From positions 23,596 to 87,595 of the forward strand of contig NZ_JANDMF010000021.1 in NCBI RefSeq assembly GCF_031626875.1: 64,000 bases of DNA, read 5' to 3'. Numbering within the stretch: position 1 is the stretch's first letter; each line of letters begins with the position of its first letter. The notes under the pieces are model-generated. The model searched no databases. It saw only the letters and a list, made by a program, of their open reading frames with translations, and was not told the DNA's origin. The translations under genes were made by a program, and so were the position numbers. This stretch comes from Clostridium sp031626875 (GTDB lineage: Bacteria; Bacillota; Clostridia; Clostridiales; Clostridiaceae). Shown piece after piece: positions 37,443-46,927 of this stretch.

Positions 37443-37471
37443 TTGAAAAGTATACTCGATAGGTATACAAT
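37443..37471 (+). promoter_or_regulatory. Promoter with overlapping GTATAC dyad
   Basis: TTGAAA (37443-37448), 17-bp spacer, TACAAT (37466-37471). The inverted repeat GTATAC-N7-GTATAC (37450-37468) fills the spacer and enters the -10, the position of a repressor site. Half-sites GTATA/TATAC recall those of HxlR/QsrR-type redox repressors, but the spacing differs, so the regulator is unknown. Confidence 0.6.
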
Positions 37472-37575
37472 TAACTTACGTGGTAAAAAAAGTAAAAGTA
37501 GTAAAAATAAATGAAAAAGTTTTATGAATTAATTATTTAGCTTAATGAGCTATGTAAATTTGGGGAGGTGTATTT

Positions 37576-39486
37576 ATGAGTTTTAAGACAACAGAACAAC
37601 ATGAAAATTTGAGAGCAAAAATTAGAACATTTGCAGAAGAGGAAGTTAAGCCAATTGCTTTTATGCTGGATCAGGAAAATAAATTTCCTTCAGAAATAGT
37701 GCATAAGTTAGCTGAAATGGGAGTGTTAGGGATACCATATCCTAAAAAGTATGGTGGAGCAGGATTAGATATAATTAGCTATGCAATTGCTGTTGAAGAG
37801 CTATCAAGAATAGATGGAGGAACAGGGGTAATTCTATCTGCCCATACATCTTTAGGGACATACCCAATTGCTGCATATGGGACAGATGAACAAAAGGAGA
37901 AATACTTAGTGCCACTAGCCAAAGGAGAGAAACTTGGTGCTTTTGGACTTACAGAAGAAAATGCAGGAAGTGATGCTGGTGGAACAGAAACTAATGCAGT
38001 TTTAGATGGTGACTATTATATTCTAAATGGAGAAAAGATATTTATTACAAATGGTGGTGAAGCAGATATATATGTTGTATTTGCTGTGACAACACCAGGG
38101 ATAGGAACTCGAGGGATAAGTGCATTTATCGTAGAAAAAGGATGGGAAGGTTTTTCTTTTGGCAAGCATTATGATAAGATGGGAATTCGATCATCAGCTA
38201 CTGCAGAATTGATTTTTAATGATGTAAAAGTTCCTAAAGAAAATCTATTAGGAAAAGAGGGAGAGGGATTCAAGATTGCTATGTCCACATTAGATGGTGG
38301 TCGTATTGGTATTGCATCTCAAGCTCTTGGTATAGCTCAAGGAGCATATGAACATGCATTAGAATATTCAAAAGAAAGAGTACAATTTGGAAAGCCTATT
38401 TGTCAACAACAAAGTATAGCATTTAAATTAGCTGATATGGCTACAAAGTTAAGAGCAGCTAGATTACTTGTTTATAGTGCAGCAGAATTAAAAGGAAAAC
38501 ATGAACCTTATAGTATGGAGGCTGCTATGTGTAAGCAATATGCTTCTGATGTTTGTCTTGAGATTGTTAATGATGCTCTTCAGATATTTGGTGGAAGTGG
38601 ATATTTGAAAGGCATGGAAGTTGAACGGGCTTATAGAGATGCAAAGATTTGTACAATTTATGAAGGAACCAATGAAATTCAGAGAGTTGTTATAGCTGCT
38701 CATATTATAGGTAAGATGCCAAAAAGTAATAAGGGTGAGGTTAAAAACTTGCAATCTGAACCAGCAACAGGCTATCGTAAGAAGATAATATTGAAAAAAG
38801 GAACTTTAGAAGAGAGAGTTAATGAGCTTGTTGAATCTCTTAAAAAGGATGGATATGATTTTACAGTTGGAATTCCAATAGATACTCCAATCAACAAAGC
38901 AGAAAGAGTAGTTAGTGTTGGCTTAGGTATAGGTGAAAAAGAAAATATGAAGTTAATAGAAGAACTTGCAGTTCAAGCAGGAGCCGCAATTGGTTCATCA
39001 AGGCCAGTTGCAGAAACTTTAAAGTACCTACCATTAAATCGTTATGTAGGAATGTCAGGACAAAAGTTTAAGGGAAATCTTTATATAGCTTGTGGAATTT
39101 CAGGGGCAGGACAACATCTAAAAGGAATAAAAGATGCTACAACAATTGTTGCAATAAATAATAATGCTAATGCAAAAATTTTCAAGAATGCTGATTATGG
39201 AATTGTTGGAGATTTAGAGGAGGTATTGCCATTACTTACTGCTGCTTTGGACAATGGAGAGCTAAAGAAAGATGCTCCACCAATGAAGAAGATGAAGAGA
39301 GCAATTCCAAAGAAAACTGCTCCAGTATGGAAACATTATGTATGCAATGGATGTGGCTATGAGTTTGATCCTGGAATAGGAGATAAGGAAGGAGATATAG
39401 CTCCAGGTACATTGTTTGAAAATTTACCTGAAGAATGGACTTGCCCAGCTTGCAGTGAAGAAAAAGCCATGTTTATAGAAGTATAG
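37576..39486 (+). CDS. Fusion: acyl-CoA dehydrogenase - EtfA FAD domain - rubredoxin
   Basis: A 636-residue, three-domain soluble redox protein. Residues 1-380 are a full acyl-CoA dehydrogenase (short-chain/butyryl-CoA type: FGLTEENAGSDAGG, FITNGG, catalytic Glu363 in YEGTNEIQR). Residues ~440-560 are the C-terminal FAD-binding domain of electron transfer flavoprotein alpha (LYIACGISGAGQHLKG, VAINNN, DYGIVGDL); the EtfA N-terminal domain and EtfB are absent. Residues ~587-636 are rubredoxin with iron ligands Cys590, Cys593, Cys623 and Cys626. The likely path is acyl-CoA to FAD, FAD, then FeS4. It is in an operon with a flavodiiron protein, the probable acceptor. ATG with GGGGAGGTG. Confidence 0.93.
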   Translation: MSFKTTEQHENLRAKIRTFAEEEVKPIAFMLDQENKFPSEIVHKLAEMGVLGIPYPKKYGGAGLDIISYAIAVEELSRIDGGTGVILSAHTSLGTYPIAAYGTDEQKEKYLVPLAKGEKLGAFGLTEENAGSDAGGTETNAVLDGDYYILNGEKIFITNGGEADIYVVFAVTTPGIGTRGISAFIVEKGWEGFSFGKHYDKMGIRSSATAELIFNDVKVPKENLLGKEGEGFKIAMSTLDGGRIGIASQALGIAQGAYEHALEYSKERVQFGKPICQQQSIAFKLADMATKLRAARLLVYSAAELKGKHEPYSMEAAMCKQYASDVCLEIVNDALQIFGGSGYLKGMEVERAYRDAKICTIYEGTNEIQRVVIAAHIIGKMPKSNKGEVKNLQSEPATGYRKKIILKKGTLEERVNELVESLKKDGYDFTVGIPIDTPINKAERVVSVGLGIGEKENMKLIEELAVQAGAAIGSSRPVAETLKYLPLNRYVGMSGQKFKGNLYIACGISGAGQHLKGIKDATTIVAINNNANAKIFKNADYGIVGDLEEVLPLLTAALDNGELKKDAPPMKKMKRAIPKKTAPVWKHYVCNGCGYEFDPGIGDKEGDIAPGTLFENLPEEWTCPACSEEKAMFIEV

Positions 39487-39529
39487 TTTATATAATTATG
39501 TATTTTAAATGTAAAGGAGGATTAAATAT

Positions 39530-40729
39530 ATGTATTGTGTTAGAAAAGTAACTGAAGATCTTTATTGGATTGGAGGTAATGATAGAAGGCTTGCACTTTT
39601 TGAAAATATTCATCCAATTCCAAGAGGGGTTTCGTATAATTCGTATTTACTTTTAGATGAAAAAACAGTTTTATTTGATACAGTAGATTGGTCAATTTGT
39701 CGTCAATTTCTTGAGAATATAAAGTCAGTTTTAGCTGATAGAGATTTAGATTATATGGTAATAAACCATGTAGAACCAGATCATGCAGCATGTATTGAAG
39801 AAATTATTCTTCGTTATCCTAATGTAAAAATTGTATGTACACAAAAGGCTGCTATGTTTATGAGACAATTTGGATTTAATGTTGGAGATCAAGTAGTTGA
39901 AGTAAAAGAAGGAGATAGTATGTCCTTTGGAAAGCATGAGATGGTATTTGTATCTGCTCCAATGGTACATTGGCCAGAAGCTATGGTGACTTTTGATACT
40001 ACTGATGGAGTACTATTTTCAGCAGATGCATTTGGATCTTTTGGATCTTTAGATGGCAAATTATTTAACGATGAAGTTAATTATGATAGAGATTGGATTG
40101 ATGATGCTAGAAGGTATTATACAAATATTGTAGGAAAATATGGACCACATGTTCAAAATCTTTTAAAGAAAGCTAGTAAACTTGATATTAAGTATATATG
40201 TCCGTTACATGGATTAGTTTGGAGAAATGATTTTGGATATTTATTAGATAAATATGATAAATGGAGTCGATATGAACCAGAAGAGAAGGGAGTAATGATA
40301 GTATATGGAACAATGTATGGAGGTACAGAAGCTGCGGCTAATGATTTGGCAACAAGGTTAGTTAAAAAGGGAATGACAAATGTAGTGATGTATGATGTTT
40401 CAAATACTCATGTTTCATACTTAATTTCTGAAGCATTTAAATATAGTCATGTAGTTTTGGCTTCTGTAACTTATAATTTAAAAATTTATCCACCTATGCT
40501 TAATTATATAATGGATATGAAGGCTTTAAATCTCCAAAAACGTACATTTACCCTTATAGAAAATGGATCATGGGCACCTCAATCTGAGAAATTGATGCAT
40601 GAACTTTTGAATGAAATGAAAGAAATGACTATCTTAGAGAATGAAGTATCATTAAATTCCATTATGAAAGAAGAGGATTCTGAGTTAATGGAAGCTACTG
40701 CTGATAGTATTATTGAATCAATGAAGTAA
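39530..40729 (+). CDS. Flavodiiron protein (A-type flavoprotein, FprA-like)
   Basis: Reduces O2 to water and/or NO to N2O in anaerobes. The 399 residues hold a metallo-beta-lactamase-like domain (1-250) with the di-iron ligands His80, Glu82, Asp84, His85 absent of any change (HVEPDH), His147, Asp166 and His227, and a flavodoxin domain (about 253-399, FMN loop YGTMYGGTE). It has no rubredoxin domain of its own; rubredoxin is fused to the acyl-CoA dehydrogenase encoded 44 bp upstream, so the two proteins look like donor and acceptor. ATG with AAAGGAGG. A strong terminator follows. Confidence 0.95.
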   Translation: MYCVRKVTEDLYWIGGNDRRLALFENIHPIPRGVSYNSYLLLDEKTVLFDTVDWSICRQFLENIKSVLADRDLDYMVINHVEPDHAACIEEIILRYPNVKIVCTQKAAMFMRQFGFNVGDQVVEVKEGDSMSFGKHEMVFVSAPMVHWPEAMVTFDTTDGVLFSADAFGSFGSLDGKLFNDEVNYDRDWIDDARRYYTNIVGKYGPHVQNLLKKASKLDIKYICPLHGLVWRNDFGYLLDKYDKWSRYEPEEKGVMIVYGTMYGGTEAAANDLATRLVKKGMTNVVMYDVSNTHVSYLISEAFKYSHVVLASVTYNLKIYPPMLNYIMDMKALNLQKRTFTLIENGSWAPQSEKLMHELLNEMKEMTILENEVSLNSIMKEEDSELMEATADSIIESMK

Positions 40730-40744
40730 TGTGAAAAAGTATAT

Positions 40745-40782
40745 AAAAGAACCAACTTTATAATTCAAAGTTGGTTCTTTTA
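40745..40782 (+). terminator. Terminator after the flavodiiron gene
   Basis: AAAAGAACCAACTTT (40745-40759) pairs perfectly with AAAGTTGGTTCTTTT (40767-40781). Confidence 0.92.
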
Positions 40783-40883
40783 TTGGTTAGAGATATGCTA
40801 GTTTATCACATAACTGGTATATTGTGTGTAGCATTAAATATAGGTGTGTTTCGTGATTGATGTTTTTTTACTCTTGAGATTGC

Positions 40884-40912
40884 TTGTTAATTTTAAGTAA
40901 ACGTTATAAAAT
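40884..40912 (+). promoter_or_regulatory. Promoter overlapped by a cre-like (CcpA) site
   Basis: TTGTTA (40884-40889), 17-bp spacer, TAAAAT (40907-40912). AGTAAACGTTATAA (40896-40909) fits the CcpA consensus TGWAARCGYTWNCW at 12 of 14 positions and lies over the promoter, so glucose repression of the secreted protein gene is plausible. Nearly the same 20-mer also occurs upstream of the cellulase gene. Confidence 0.5.
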
Positions 40913-40943
40913 AATAGTAAATCAGATGTCTGGGGGGATTTAA

Positions 40944-42773
40944 ATGGTTTTAAAAAAATTATGTAAACTTTTAGGGGGAATTATCTTATCTGCTACTATT
41001 CTAAGTTCTATAACCAATGTAAATGCAGCAGTATCTAAGACTAATTCATCTCAAAAAAATACTGCAGTGAGTCAACAAGCTGTAAGTAGTACTTATGTTG
41101 CGAGAGATCCATTTTATGATTTAAGTGACAAGTCAGTTAACAGGATGTCTTCAGAACATTTCCAAATTATATGGGGAAAGAACGATGAAACAGGTACTGT
41201 TAATGAGGAGTTAGTTAAAGGGAATCTTCAAAACTTAGAGACTATTAGAGATTTTTATGTTAACGTAATGGGACTAGATGACACTAGTGTTTCTGTAAAT
41301 AGTCCTATAAATTCTAGTAGTACTCACTATAAAACAAATCTATACATAAATAAAACAGGATTGTCTAAAATAGAAAGTGATTGGGCTTATATGTCAAGTG
41401 ATGCAAATGGATTTGCTTATTTAGCTGTAGAGCCAGGGGCTATGAGGGTGGATCCACCTAGTTGGGTAATTCCTCATGAATATGCTCACGCTATTACTAT
41501 GCATCAAAGAGGAACAATAGCTTCACCTTGGTATGAGACATTGGCGAATTGGTTTAGAGATCAATATCTAGGAAGTACTTATTATAAATATGGGAATAAT
41601 GTTTATGGGCCTACTTCAGATTTCTTTCAACCAATAGTTTTAAATTCAGATTATTATTTTCCACATTTGAAAAATTACTATGATGCTTGGCCGTTTTTAT
41701 TATATGTAAGTGAAAATCCAGATAATATGACTGGATTAGGTATGGATGTAATGAGAAAAATGCTTCATGATAGTAATAATGATATAATGTTTGACAAGCT
41801 TCAAAGATTGTCAGGAACATCAACAAAAGATATGTTAGGTGGATATGCTAGAAGAATGGTAACTATGGACTTCAAGAGACAATCTAGCTATTTAAATTAT
41901 TTAAATGACCTTCTTAAAGACAGTTCAAATTATGATAAGATTTATACAACTTTAGAAAGTACTAGTGATGGATGGCTTAAGGTACCAGATTCAAGAGCTC
42001 CACAGCAAGGTGGATATAATATTATACCTCTTAATATTAATATGAATAGCAAGCAAGTGTCAGTAAACTTCCAAGGGGATAAGTCAGTTTCAGGAGCAGA
42101 TTTCCGTGCAAGTATTGTAACTAAAACAAGAGATGGTAAGACAAGATATTCTACAATGTGGAATAGTGGAGTTAATACTTTAAATCTTCAAGGAGATGAA
42201 GAAAAAGCTTATCTTGTAGTTTGTGCTACACCTGATAAAATGCTTGATTTAACTTCATTTGATATTAATGCTGTAGGAACAAAATATTCATATAAAGTAC
42301 AAGTATCAACTAGTGGTACAGGAACAGATACGCAAAAGGTTAATAATATAGCATCTAAAGCAGTAGCTAGTACATCATATTGTTCAGATTGGGAAAATGT
42401 AAGTGCTTTAAATGATGGGTTTGATCCAACAAGTTCAAATGATAGAACACATTTAGTATATGGAAATTGGCCTCAAACTGGAACTCAATGGGTTCAATAT
42501 AAATTTGATAAGAACTATACAATATCTCAAAGTGATGTATATTGGTTTAAGGATGATCAAGGTGTTGATGTACCTAAATCTTATAAAATTCAGTATTGGA
42601 ATGGAAGTAAATGGGCTGATGTGAAGAATCCTTCAGGACTTGGAACATCTATTAATAAGTACAACACTACAACATTTACACCTGTAAATACAAATTCAAT
42701 AAGAATTCAGATGACTTCTAATGGAAGTTTTTCTACAGGAATTTTAGAGTGGAAGGTACAAGCTAAAAATTAA
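40944..42773 (+). CDS. Secreted DUF6055-type zinc metallopeptidase-like protein
   Basis: A 609-residue exported protein. The signal peptide spans about residues 1-29 (cleavage after NVNA). Residues ~55-340 resemble DUF6055 and carry HExxH (His178-Glu179, His182; HEYAH) with a third likely ligand, Glu198 in YETLANWF, a gluzincin-like pattern. A middle beta-rich part follows, then a C-terminal ~145-residue domain resembling a discoidin (F5/8 type C) or CBM32-like carbohydrate-binding module. It probably acts on an extracellular glycoprotein or plant wall material (inference). ATG with GGGGGG; followed by a strong terminator. Peptidase activity has not been established for the DUF family, as far as I know. 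Confidence 0.82.
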   Translation: MVLKKLCKLLGGIILSATILSSITNVNAAVSKTNSSQKNTAVSQQAVSSTYVARDPFYDLSDKSVNRMSSEHFQIIWGKNDETGTVNEELVKGNLQNLETIRDFYVNVMGLDDTSVSVNSPINSSSTHYKTNLYINKTGLSKIESDWAYMSSDANGFAYLAVEPGAMRVDPPSWVIPHEYAHAITMHQRGTIASPWYETLANWFRDQYLGSTYYKYGNNVYGPTSDFFQPIVLNSDYYFPHLKNYYDAWPFLLYVSENPDNMTGLGMDVMRKMLHDSNNDIMFDKLQRLSGTSTKDMLGGYARRMVTMDFKRQSSYLNYLNDLLKDSSNYDKIYTTLESTSDGWLKVPDSRAPQQGGYNIIPLNINMNSKQVSVNFQGDKSVSGADFRASIVTKTRDGKTRYSTMWNSGVNTLNLQGDEEKAYLVVCATPDKMLDLTSFDINAVGTKYSYKVQVSTSGTGTDTQKVNNIASKAVASTSYCSDWENVSALNDGFDPTSSNDRTHLVYGNWPQTGTQWVQYKFDKNYTISQSDVYWFKDDQGVDVPKSYKIQYWNGSKWADVKNPSGLGTSINKYNTTTFTPVNTNSIRIQMTSNGSFSTGILEWKVQAKN

Positions 42774-42785
42774 ATATAAAGTATT

Positions 42786-42827
42786 AAGGAGCTATTTGCA
42801 ATAGAGTATTGTAAATAGCTCCTTTTA
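42786..42827 (+). terminator. Terminator after the secreted DUF6055 gene
   Basis: AAGGAGCTATTTGCAAT (42786-42802) pairs with ATTGTAAATAGCTCCTT (42808-42824), one G-T pair, with trailing T. Confidence 0.92.
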
Positions 42828-43020
42828 ATATTAATAGGTTTGAATAACAGAAAAACTATGATCTATTTTTATATAAGATGCTTGTATTTAAAGTTTTTAG
42901 AATAATTATTAATCATAAGAAAAAACTAAATAGGAATATTCATATTAAATATTAGATTAAATAATAATTTTATTTTAGTGAAAAAATTATTATAGAAGGA
43001 ATGGAAAGGAGAGAATAAGC

Positions 43021-44493
43021 TTGATAGATATGAAATCAAAAATAGAAATGGGATGGAATTTAGAGAATAGTTATAAAGAGTTACCAGAAGTGTTTTTTTC
43101 AAAAGTAAATCTATCCTCAGTATCATCACCTAAATTAGTAGCATTTAATCAGACGTTAGCAACTCCTCTTGGATTAAATGTAAAAGAACTAGAAAGTAAT
43201 TGTGGTGTAGAAGTATTTGCTGGAAATAAAATACCTAAAGGGGCTATACCTATTGCACAAGCTTATGCGGGACATCAATTTGGCCATTTTACCATGCTTG
43301 GTGATGGAAGAGCGTTGTTACTTGGAGAACAAATTACTCCTTTAGGAAATCGAGTTGATATTCAACTTAAGGGGTCAGGAAGAACACCATATTCACGTGG
43401 AGGGGATGGAAGAGCTGCACTTGGACCAATGCTACGTGAATATATAATTAGCGAAGCTATGTATAGCCTTGGAATCCCTACAACACGTAGTTTAGCAGTA
43501 GTAACAACAGGAGAGATAGTATATAGAGAAAAGGAACAACCTGGAGCAATTCTTACAAGAGTTGCAGATAGTCATATACGTGTTGGAACATTTCAATATG
43601 CTTCAGAGTGGGGAACTATAGATGAGTTAAAAGCTTTAACTGATTATGCAATACAGAGACATTATCCAGAAATTAGTGGTGAAGAAAATCCATATTATCT
43701 TTTTCTTCAAGAAGTTGTAAAAAGGCAAGCATCATTAATTTCTAAATGGCAGTTAATAGGTTTTATTCATGGGGTCATGAACACTGATAATATGACTATT
43801 AGTGGTGAAACTATTGATTATGGACCTTGTGCATTTATGGATACATATAATCCAGCAACAGTATTTAGTTCAATTGATATTAAGGGGCGATATGCTTATA
43901 AAAATCAACCAAACATGGCTGTTTGGAACTTAGCAAGATTGGCTGAAGCTTTATTGCCATTATTACATGAAAATATGGAGAAAGCTGTTACACTGGCTCA
44001 AGATGCTATTTCAAGTTTTGGAGAGTTGTATCATAGTAATTGGTTAGCAGGAATGAGAGCAAAGTTAGGGATATTTAATGAAGAAATTGAGGATGAACAA
44101 CTTATTGAGGAACTTCTTAATATAATGATGAAATATAAGGCAGATTATACAAATACATTCTGTGAATTAACTTTTGAAAATTTTGAAAATACAATATTAT
44201 TTAGAAGTGATGAGTTTACTAAATGGTATGAGGCATGGAGAGATAGGTTAGGTAGGCAACAAGAAACAAGAGAGTCATCACAACATTTGATGCAAAGTAG
44301 TAACCCAGCAGTAATACCTAGAAATCATAGAGTAGAAGAGGCTTTAGATGCTGCAATTAAAAAAGGTGATTACAGTATTATGAATAAGCTTCTAAATGTT
44401 CTTTCAAGACCATATTCATATTCTCCTGAACAAATAGAATATTCAAAGTTGCCAGAAACAAATGCTCAATATAGAACTTTTTGTGGAACTTAA
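43021..44493 (+). CDS. SelO/YdiU (UPF0061) pseudokinase protein adenylyltransferase
   Basis: SelO has a kinase-like fold that binds ATP in a flipped position and transfers AMP to protein Ser/Thr/Tyr, in E. coli linked to oxidative stress. The 490 residues carry the family motifs AYAGHQFGHF, LGDGRALLLGE, KGSGRTPYSRGGDGRAALG, and the GVMNTDNMTI and DYGPCAFMD catalytic segment. The C-terminus (FCGT) has no selenocysteine, as usual in bacteria. TTG start chosen because GGAG lies 9 bp before it; the next ATG is 9 bp further on. Single-gene unit with no functional link to its neighbours in sequence. Confidence 0.95.
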   Translation: MIDMKSKIEMGWNLENSYKELPEVFFSKVNLSSVSSPKLVAFNQTLATPLGLNVKELESNCGVEVFAGNKIPKGAIPIAQAYAGHQFGHFTMLGDGRALLLGEQITPLGNRVDIQLKGSGRTPYSRGGDGRAALGPMLREYIISEAMYSLGIPTTRSLAVVTTGEIVYREKEQPGAILTRVADSHIRVGTFQYASEWGTIDELKALTDYAIQRHYPEISGEENPYYLFLQEVVKRQASLISKWQLIGFIHGVMNTDNMTISGETIDYGPCAFMDTYNPATVFSSIDIKGRYAYKNQPNMAVWNLARLAEALLPLLHENMEKAVTLAQDAISSFGELYHSNWLAGMRAKLGIFNEEIEDEQLIEELLNIMMKYKADYTNTFCELTFENFENTILFRSDEFTKWYEAWRDRLGRQQETRESSQHLMQSSNPAVIPRNHRVEEALDAAIKKGDYSIMNKLLNVLSRPYSYSPEQIEYSKLPETNAQYRTFCGT

Positions 44494-44524
44494 TCAATGA
44501 AATAAAAAATATATAATTTCTAAT

Positions 44525-44546
44525 TCCCAAGTATTTTTTACTTGGG
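44525..44546 (+). terminator. Hairpin after the SelO gene
   Basis: CCCAAGTA (44525-44532) pairs with TACTTGGG (44539-44546), loop TTTTTT. The following tail is only partly T-rich, so this is a weaker terminator. Confidence 0.6.
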
Positions 44547-44656
44547 CTTAATTTTTACCATAATATGAAGAAAGAAATATCTCAAGAAATATAATAATGT
44601 GTCGAATAATATAATGTGAAATGTTTGTAGATAATTAAAATATGGAGGTATATAAA

Positions 44657-46768
44657 GTGAAGTCAATTTTTAAACCAGCAATAGTATTATTAGGAAGATT
44701 AAAATATTCAGCTAAATTTTTATTAATTTTGTTATGTTTTATTATTCCTTTAATTTTTGTTCAATTAACATTTTTGAAAGATTTAAATGGGAAAGTTGAG
44801 GTTTTAGAAAATCAACAAATAGGATTAGAATTAAGTGAGAAGATAACTCCTTTAATAATGTACATGCCTCAACATCGTGGAACATCATCCACATATCTTG
44901 GGGGAAGGACAGATGTAAAAGGAAAAATTGATGAAGTAGAAACTAAAATAGATAAATCAATCTTAGTATTAGATGATGAAATTAAAAAATATAGCAAACA
45001 ATTTAGCATACAAGATGATTGGAATGAAATAAAGGACCAATGGGAGAATTTAAAAAAAGAAAATTTAAGTTTAGCTCAAGCAGATTCATTTAAAAAGCAT
45101 ACAGAATTAATTGATAAAATAATTAAATATAATGTAAAAGTAGCAGAAAAAACACAGCTTTTTCCAGATTCAAATCTAGAAAAGTATTATTTAGTTGATT
45201 GTATAATAAATAAGTTTCCTGTGGGAACAGAGTATATGGGACAAGCTAGAGGAAAAGGTTCAGGGGTATTAGCCAAGAAATCAATGACTGAGGATGATTT
45301 TTCAGTGTTAGTATTCCAAACAAAATCTATATCTTCAGCATTAAAGGGAGCTTCAGAGCAATTAAATTATGTATATGAAAAAAATGCAAATGCAAAAAAA
45401 TCATTATATGAGCTTGATAAAAGTTCAAGAGAAGCAGGAGATAAGCTTGTAGAAATATTAGAGAAAAACATAATTAAAGAAAAGAATAACTTAACATTTG
45501 ATGCAACAAAATATTATGATACTACCACAGTAGCAATCGATGAAGTATTTAAATTATACAATGAAACTTTCCAAGTTATTGATGATATGCTTGTAAGTGA
45601 AAAACAAAGCCTTGTTCAAGAAAGTGTATTTATGTACTTACTTTCTTTTATTACAATAGCTTTGCTTATATATATTTTTATAGGTTTTTATTTGAATATT
45701 AGAGATTCTATATCCAATATTCAATTAGCTACAAGTAGGATAGCAGAGGGGGATCTTACAGTTACAACTAATCTAGAAAGTAAAGATGAAATGGGACAAC
45801 TTAGCAACTATTTCAATAAAATGTCAAAGGACTTACGAGAACTTGTTTTAAAGATAAAAGATGCATCAAAACATGTTGCAGTATCTTCAGAAGGAATGGT
45901 ATTAAGTGCTGGTAAAACAGCAAAAGCAGCAGAAGAAGTATCTTTAACATTACAGAAAGTAGCAGATGGAGCTAGTGAACAAATGGAGAGTATAGATGAA
46001 GCTACAGATTCTATTTCAAAAATGTCACAAGGTATTAGTAATATTTTAATTAATGGAGAAGAAGTTTCTAAATTATCACAAAGTGCTTTTCAAGCATCAA
46101 AAAAAGGCACTGAAATAGTACAATCGGTAGTTAATCAGATGAATGAAATCAGTATAGGAACTCAGGAGACAGCAAGTGTTATAAAGAATCTGGGTAGACA
46201 TTCTGAAGAAATAGGAAAGATTACAGAAATTATTAAGGGGATTAGCGAACAAACTAACCTTTTAGCATTAAATGCAGCTATTGAAGCTGCAAGAGCTGGA
46301 GAGCTAGGGCGTGGTTTTGCAGTTGTATCTGATGAAGTAAGAAATCTTGCAGAACAATCAAGTATTTCTGCAGAGCAAATTTCTTCTTTAATACAGGATA
46401 TTCAAAATGAGATGATTAAAGCGGTAGCATCTACAGAAAATGAGGCGGAAAAAGTTAAAGTGGGTATTGATAGAACAAATCAGGTAAGTAATGTATTTGA
46501 GGAGATTGAATATGCGGTATCAAATATGAGTATGAAAACGAAGGAAATGTCAGTATCTATGGAAGAAATCTCAACACAAAATAAACAAGTTATTAAAAAT
46601 ATTGAAGAACTTGAAACAACAGCAAAAGGAAATGCTAATTCAAGTATAGAAACAGCTGCAGCAAGTCAAGAGCAATTAGCTGTATTAGAAGAGATAACGA
46701 AAGAAGCGAAGTCTCTTTCCCAATCAGCAGAGAACTTAGGGGTAGCTATAACAAGGTTTAACATATAG
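44657..46768 (+). CDS. Methyl-accepting chemotaxis protein with NIT-like sensor
   Basis: A 703-residue chemoreceptor. A membrane segment near residues 17-36, a ~290-residue extracellular helical sensor whose first helix has the MPQHRGTSS motif resembling the nitrate/nitrite-sensing NIT domain, a second membrane segment (about 325-350), HAMP (about 350-400) and the long signalling coiled coil with the hairpin tip LLALNAAIEAARAGE near 534. GTG 44657 is the best start, 8 bp after GGAGG; the upstream ATG overlaps the ribosome site. It would feed CheA through CheW, not encoded here. The ligand is unknown; nitrate-like anions are a guess. Confidence 0.92.
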   Translation: MKSIFKPAIVLLGRLKYSAKFLLILLCFIIPLIFVQLTFLKDLNGKVEVLENQQIGLELSEKITPLIMYMPQHRGTSSTYLGGRTDVKGKIDEVETKIDKSILVLDDEIKKYSKQFSIQDDWNEIKDQWENLKKENLSLAQADSFKKHTELIDKIIKYNVKVAEKTQLFPDSNLEKYYLVDCIINKFPVGTEYMGQARGKGSGVLAKKSMTEDDFSVLVFQTKSISSALKGASEQLNYVYEKNANAKKSLYELDKSSREAGDKLVEILEKNIIKEKNNLTFDATKYYDTTTVAIDEVFKLYNETFQVIDDMLVSEKQSLVQESVFMYLLSFITIALLIYIFIGFYLNIRDSISNIQLATSRIAEGDLTVTTNLESKDEMGQLSNYFNKMSKDLRELVLKIKDASKHVAVSSEGMVLSAGKTAKAAEEVSLTLQKVADGASEQMESIDEATDSISKMSQGISNILINGEEVSKLSQSAFQASKKGTEIVQSVVNQMNEISIGTQETASVIKNLGRHSEEIGKITEIIKGISEQTNLLALNAAIEAARAGELGRGFAVVSDEVRNLAEQSSISAEQISSLIQDIQNEMIKAVASTENEAEKVKVGIDRTNQVSNVFEEIEYAVSNMSMKTKEMSVSMEEISTQNKQVIKNIEELETTAKGNANSSIETAAASQEQLAVLEEITKEAKSLSQSAENLGVAITRFNI

Positions 46769-46927
46769 TGGTAGATAATAGTTAAGGTGTTTTTGAAATG
46801 AAATTAATACAATTACAATTCCAATAGTAAAAGATAATAACATTTGAAATTAAAGTCGAAAATTGATATTATCATTACAGAAAGTTTTAGAATTTATAAA
46901 TTTATATACTGCAGAGGGGGAACATAC

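Larger units (their letters stand above)
37207..37575 (+). other. Gene-free stretch before the ACAD-EtfA-rubredoxin operon
   Basis: This 369-bp gap contains the siderophore operon terminator (37252-37291) and the operator-promoter of the next operon (37443-37471). The ~100-base leader after the promoter is AT-rich with no clear structure. No PerR-type TTATAATnATTATAA box was seen. Confidence 0.7.
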
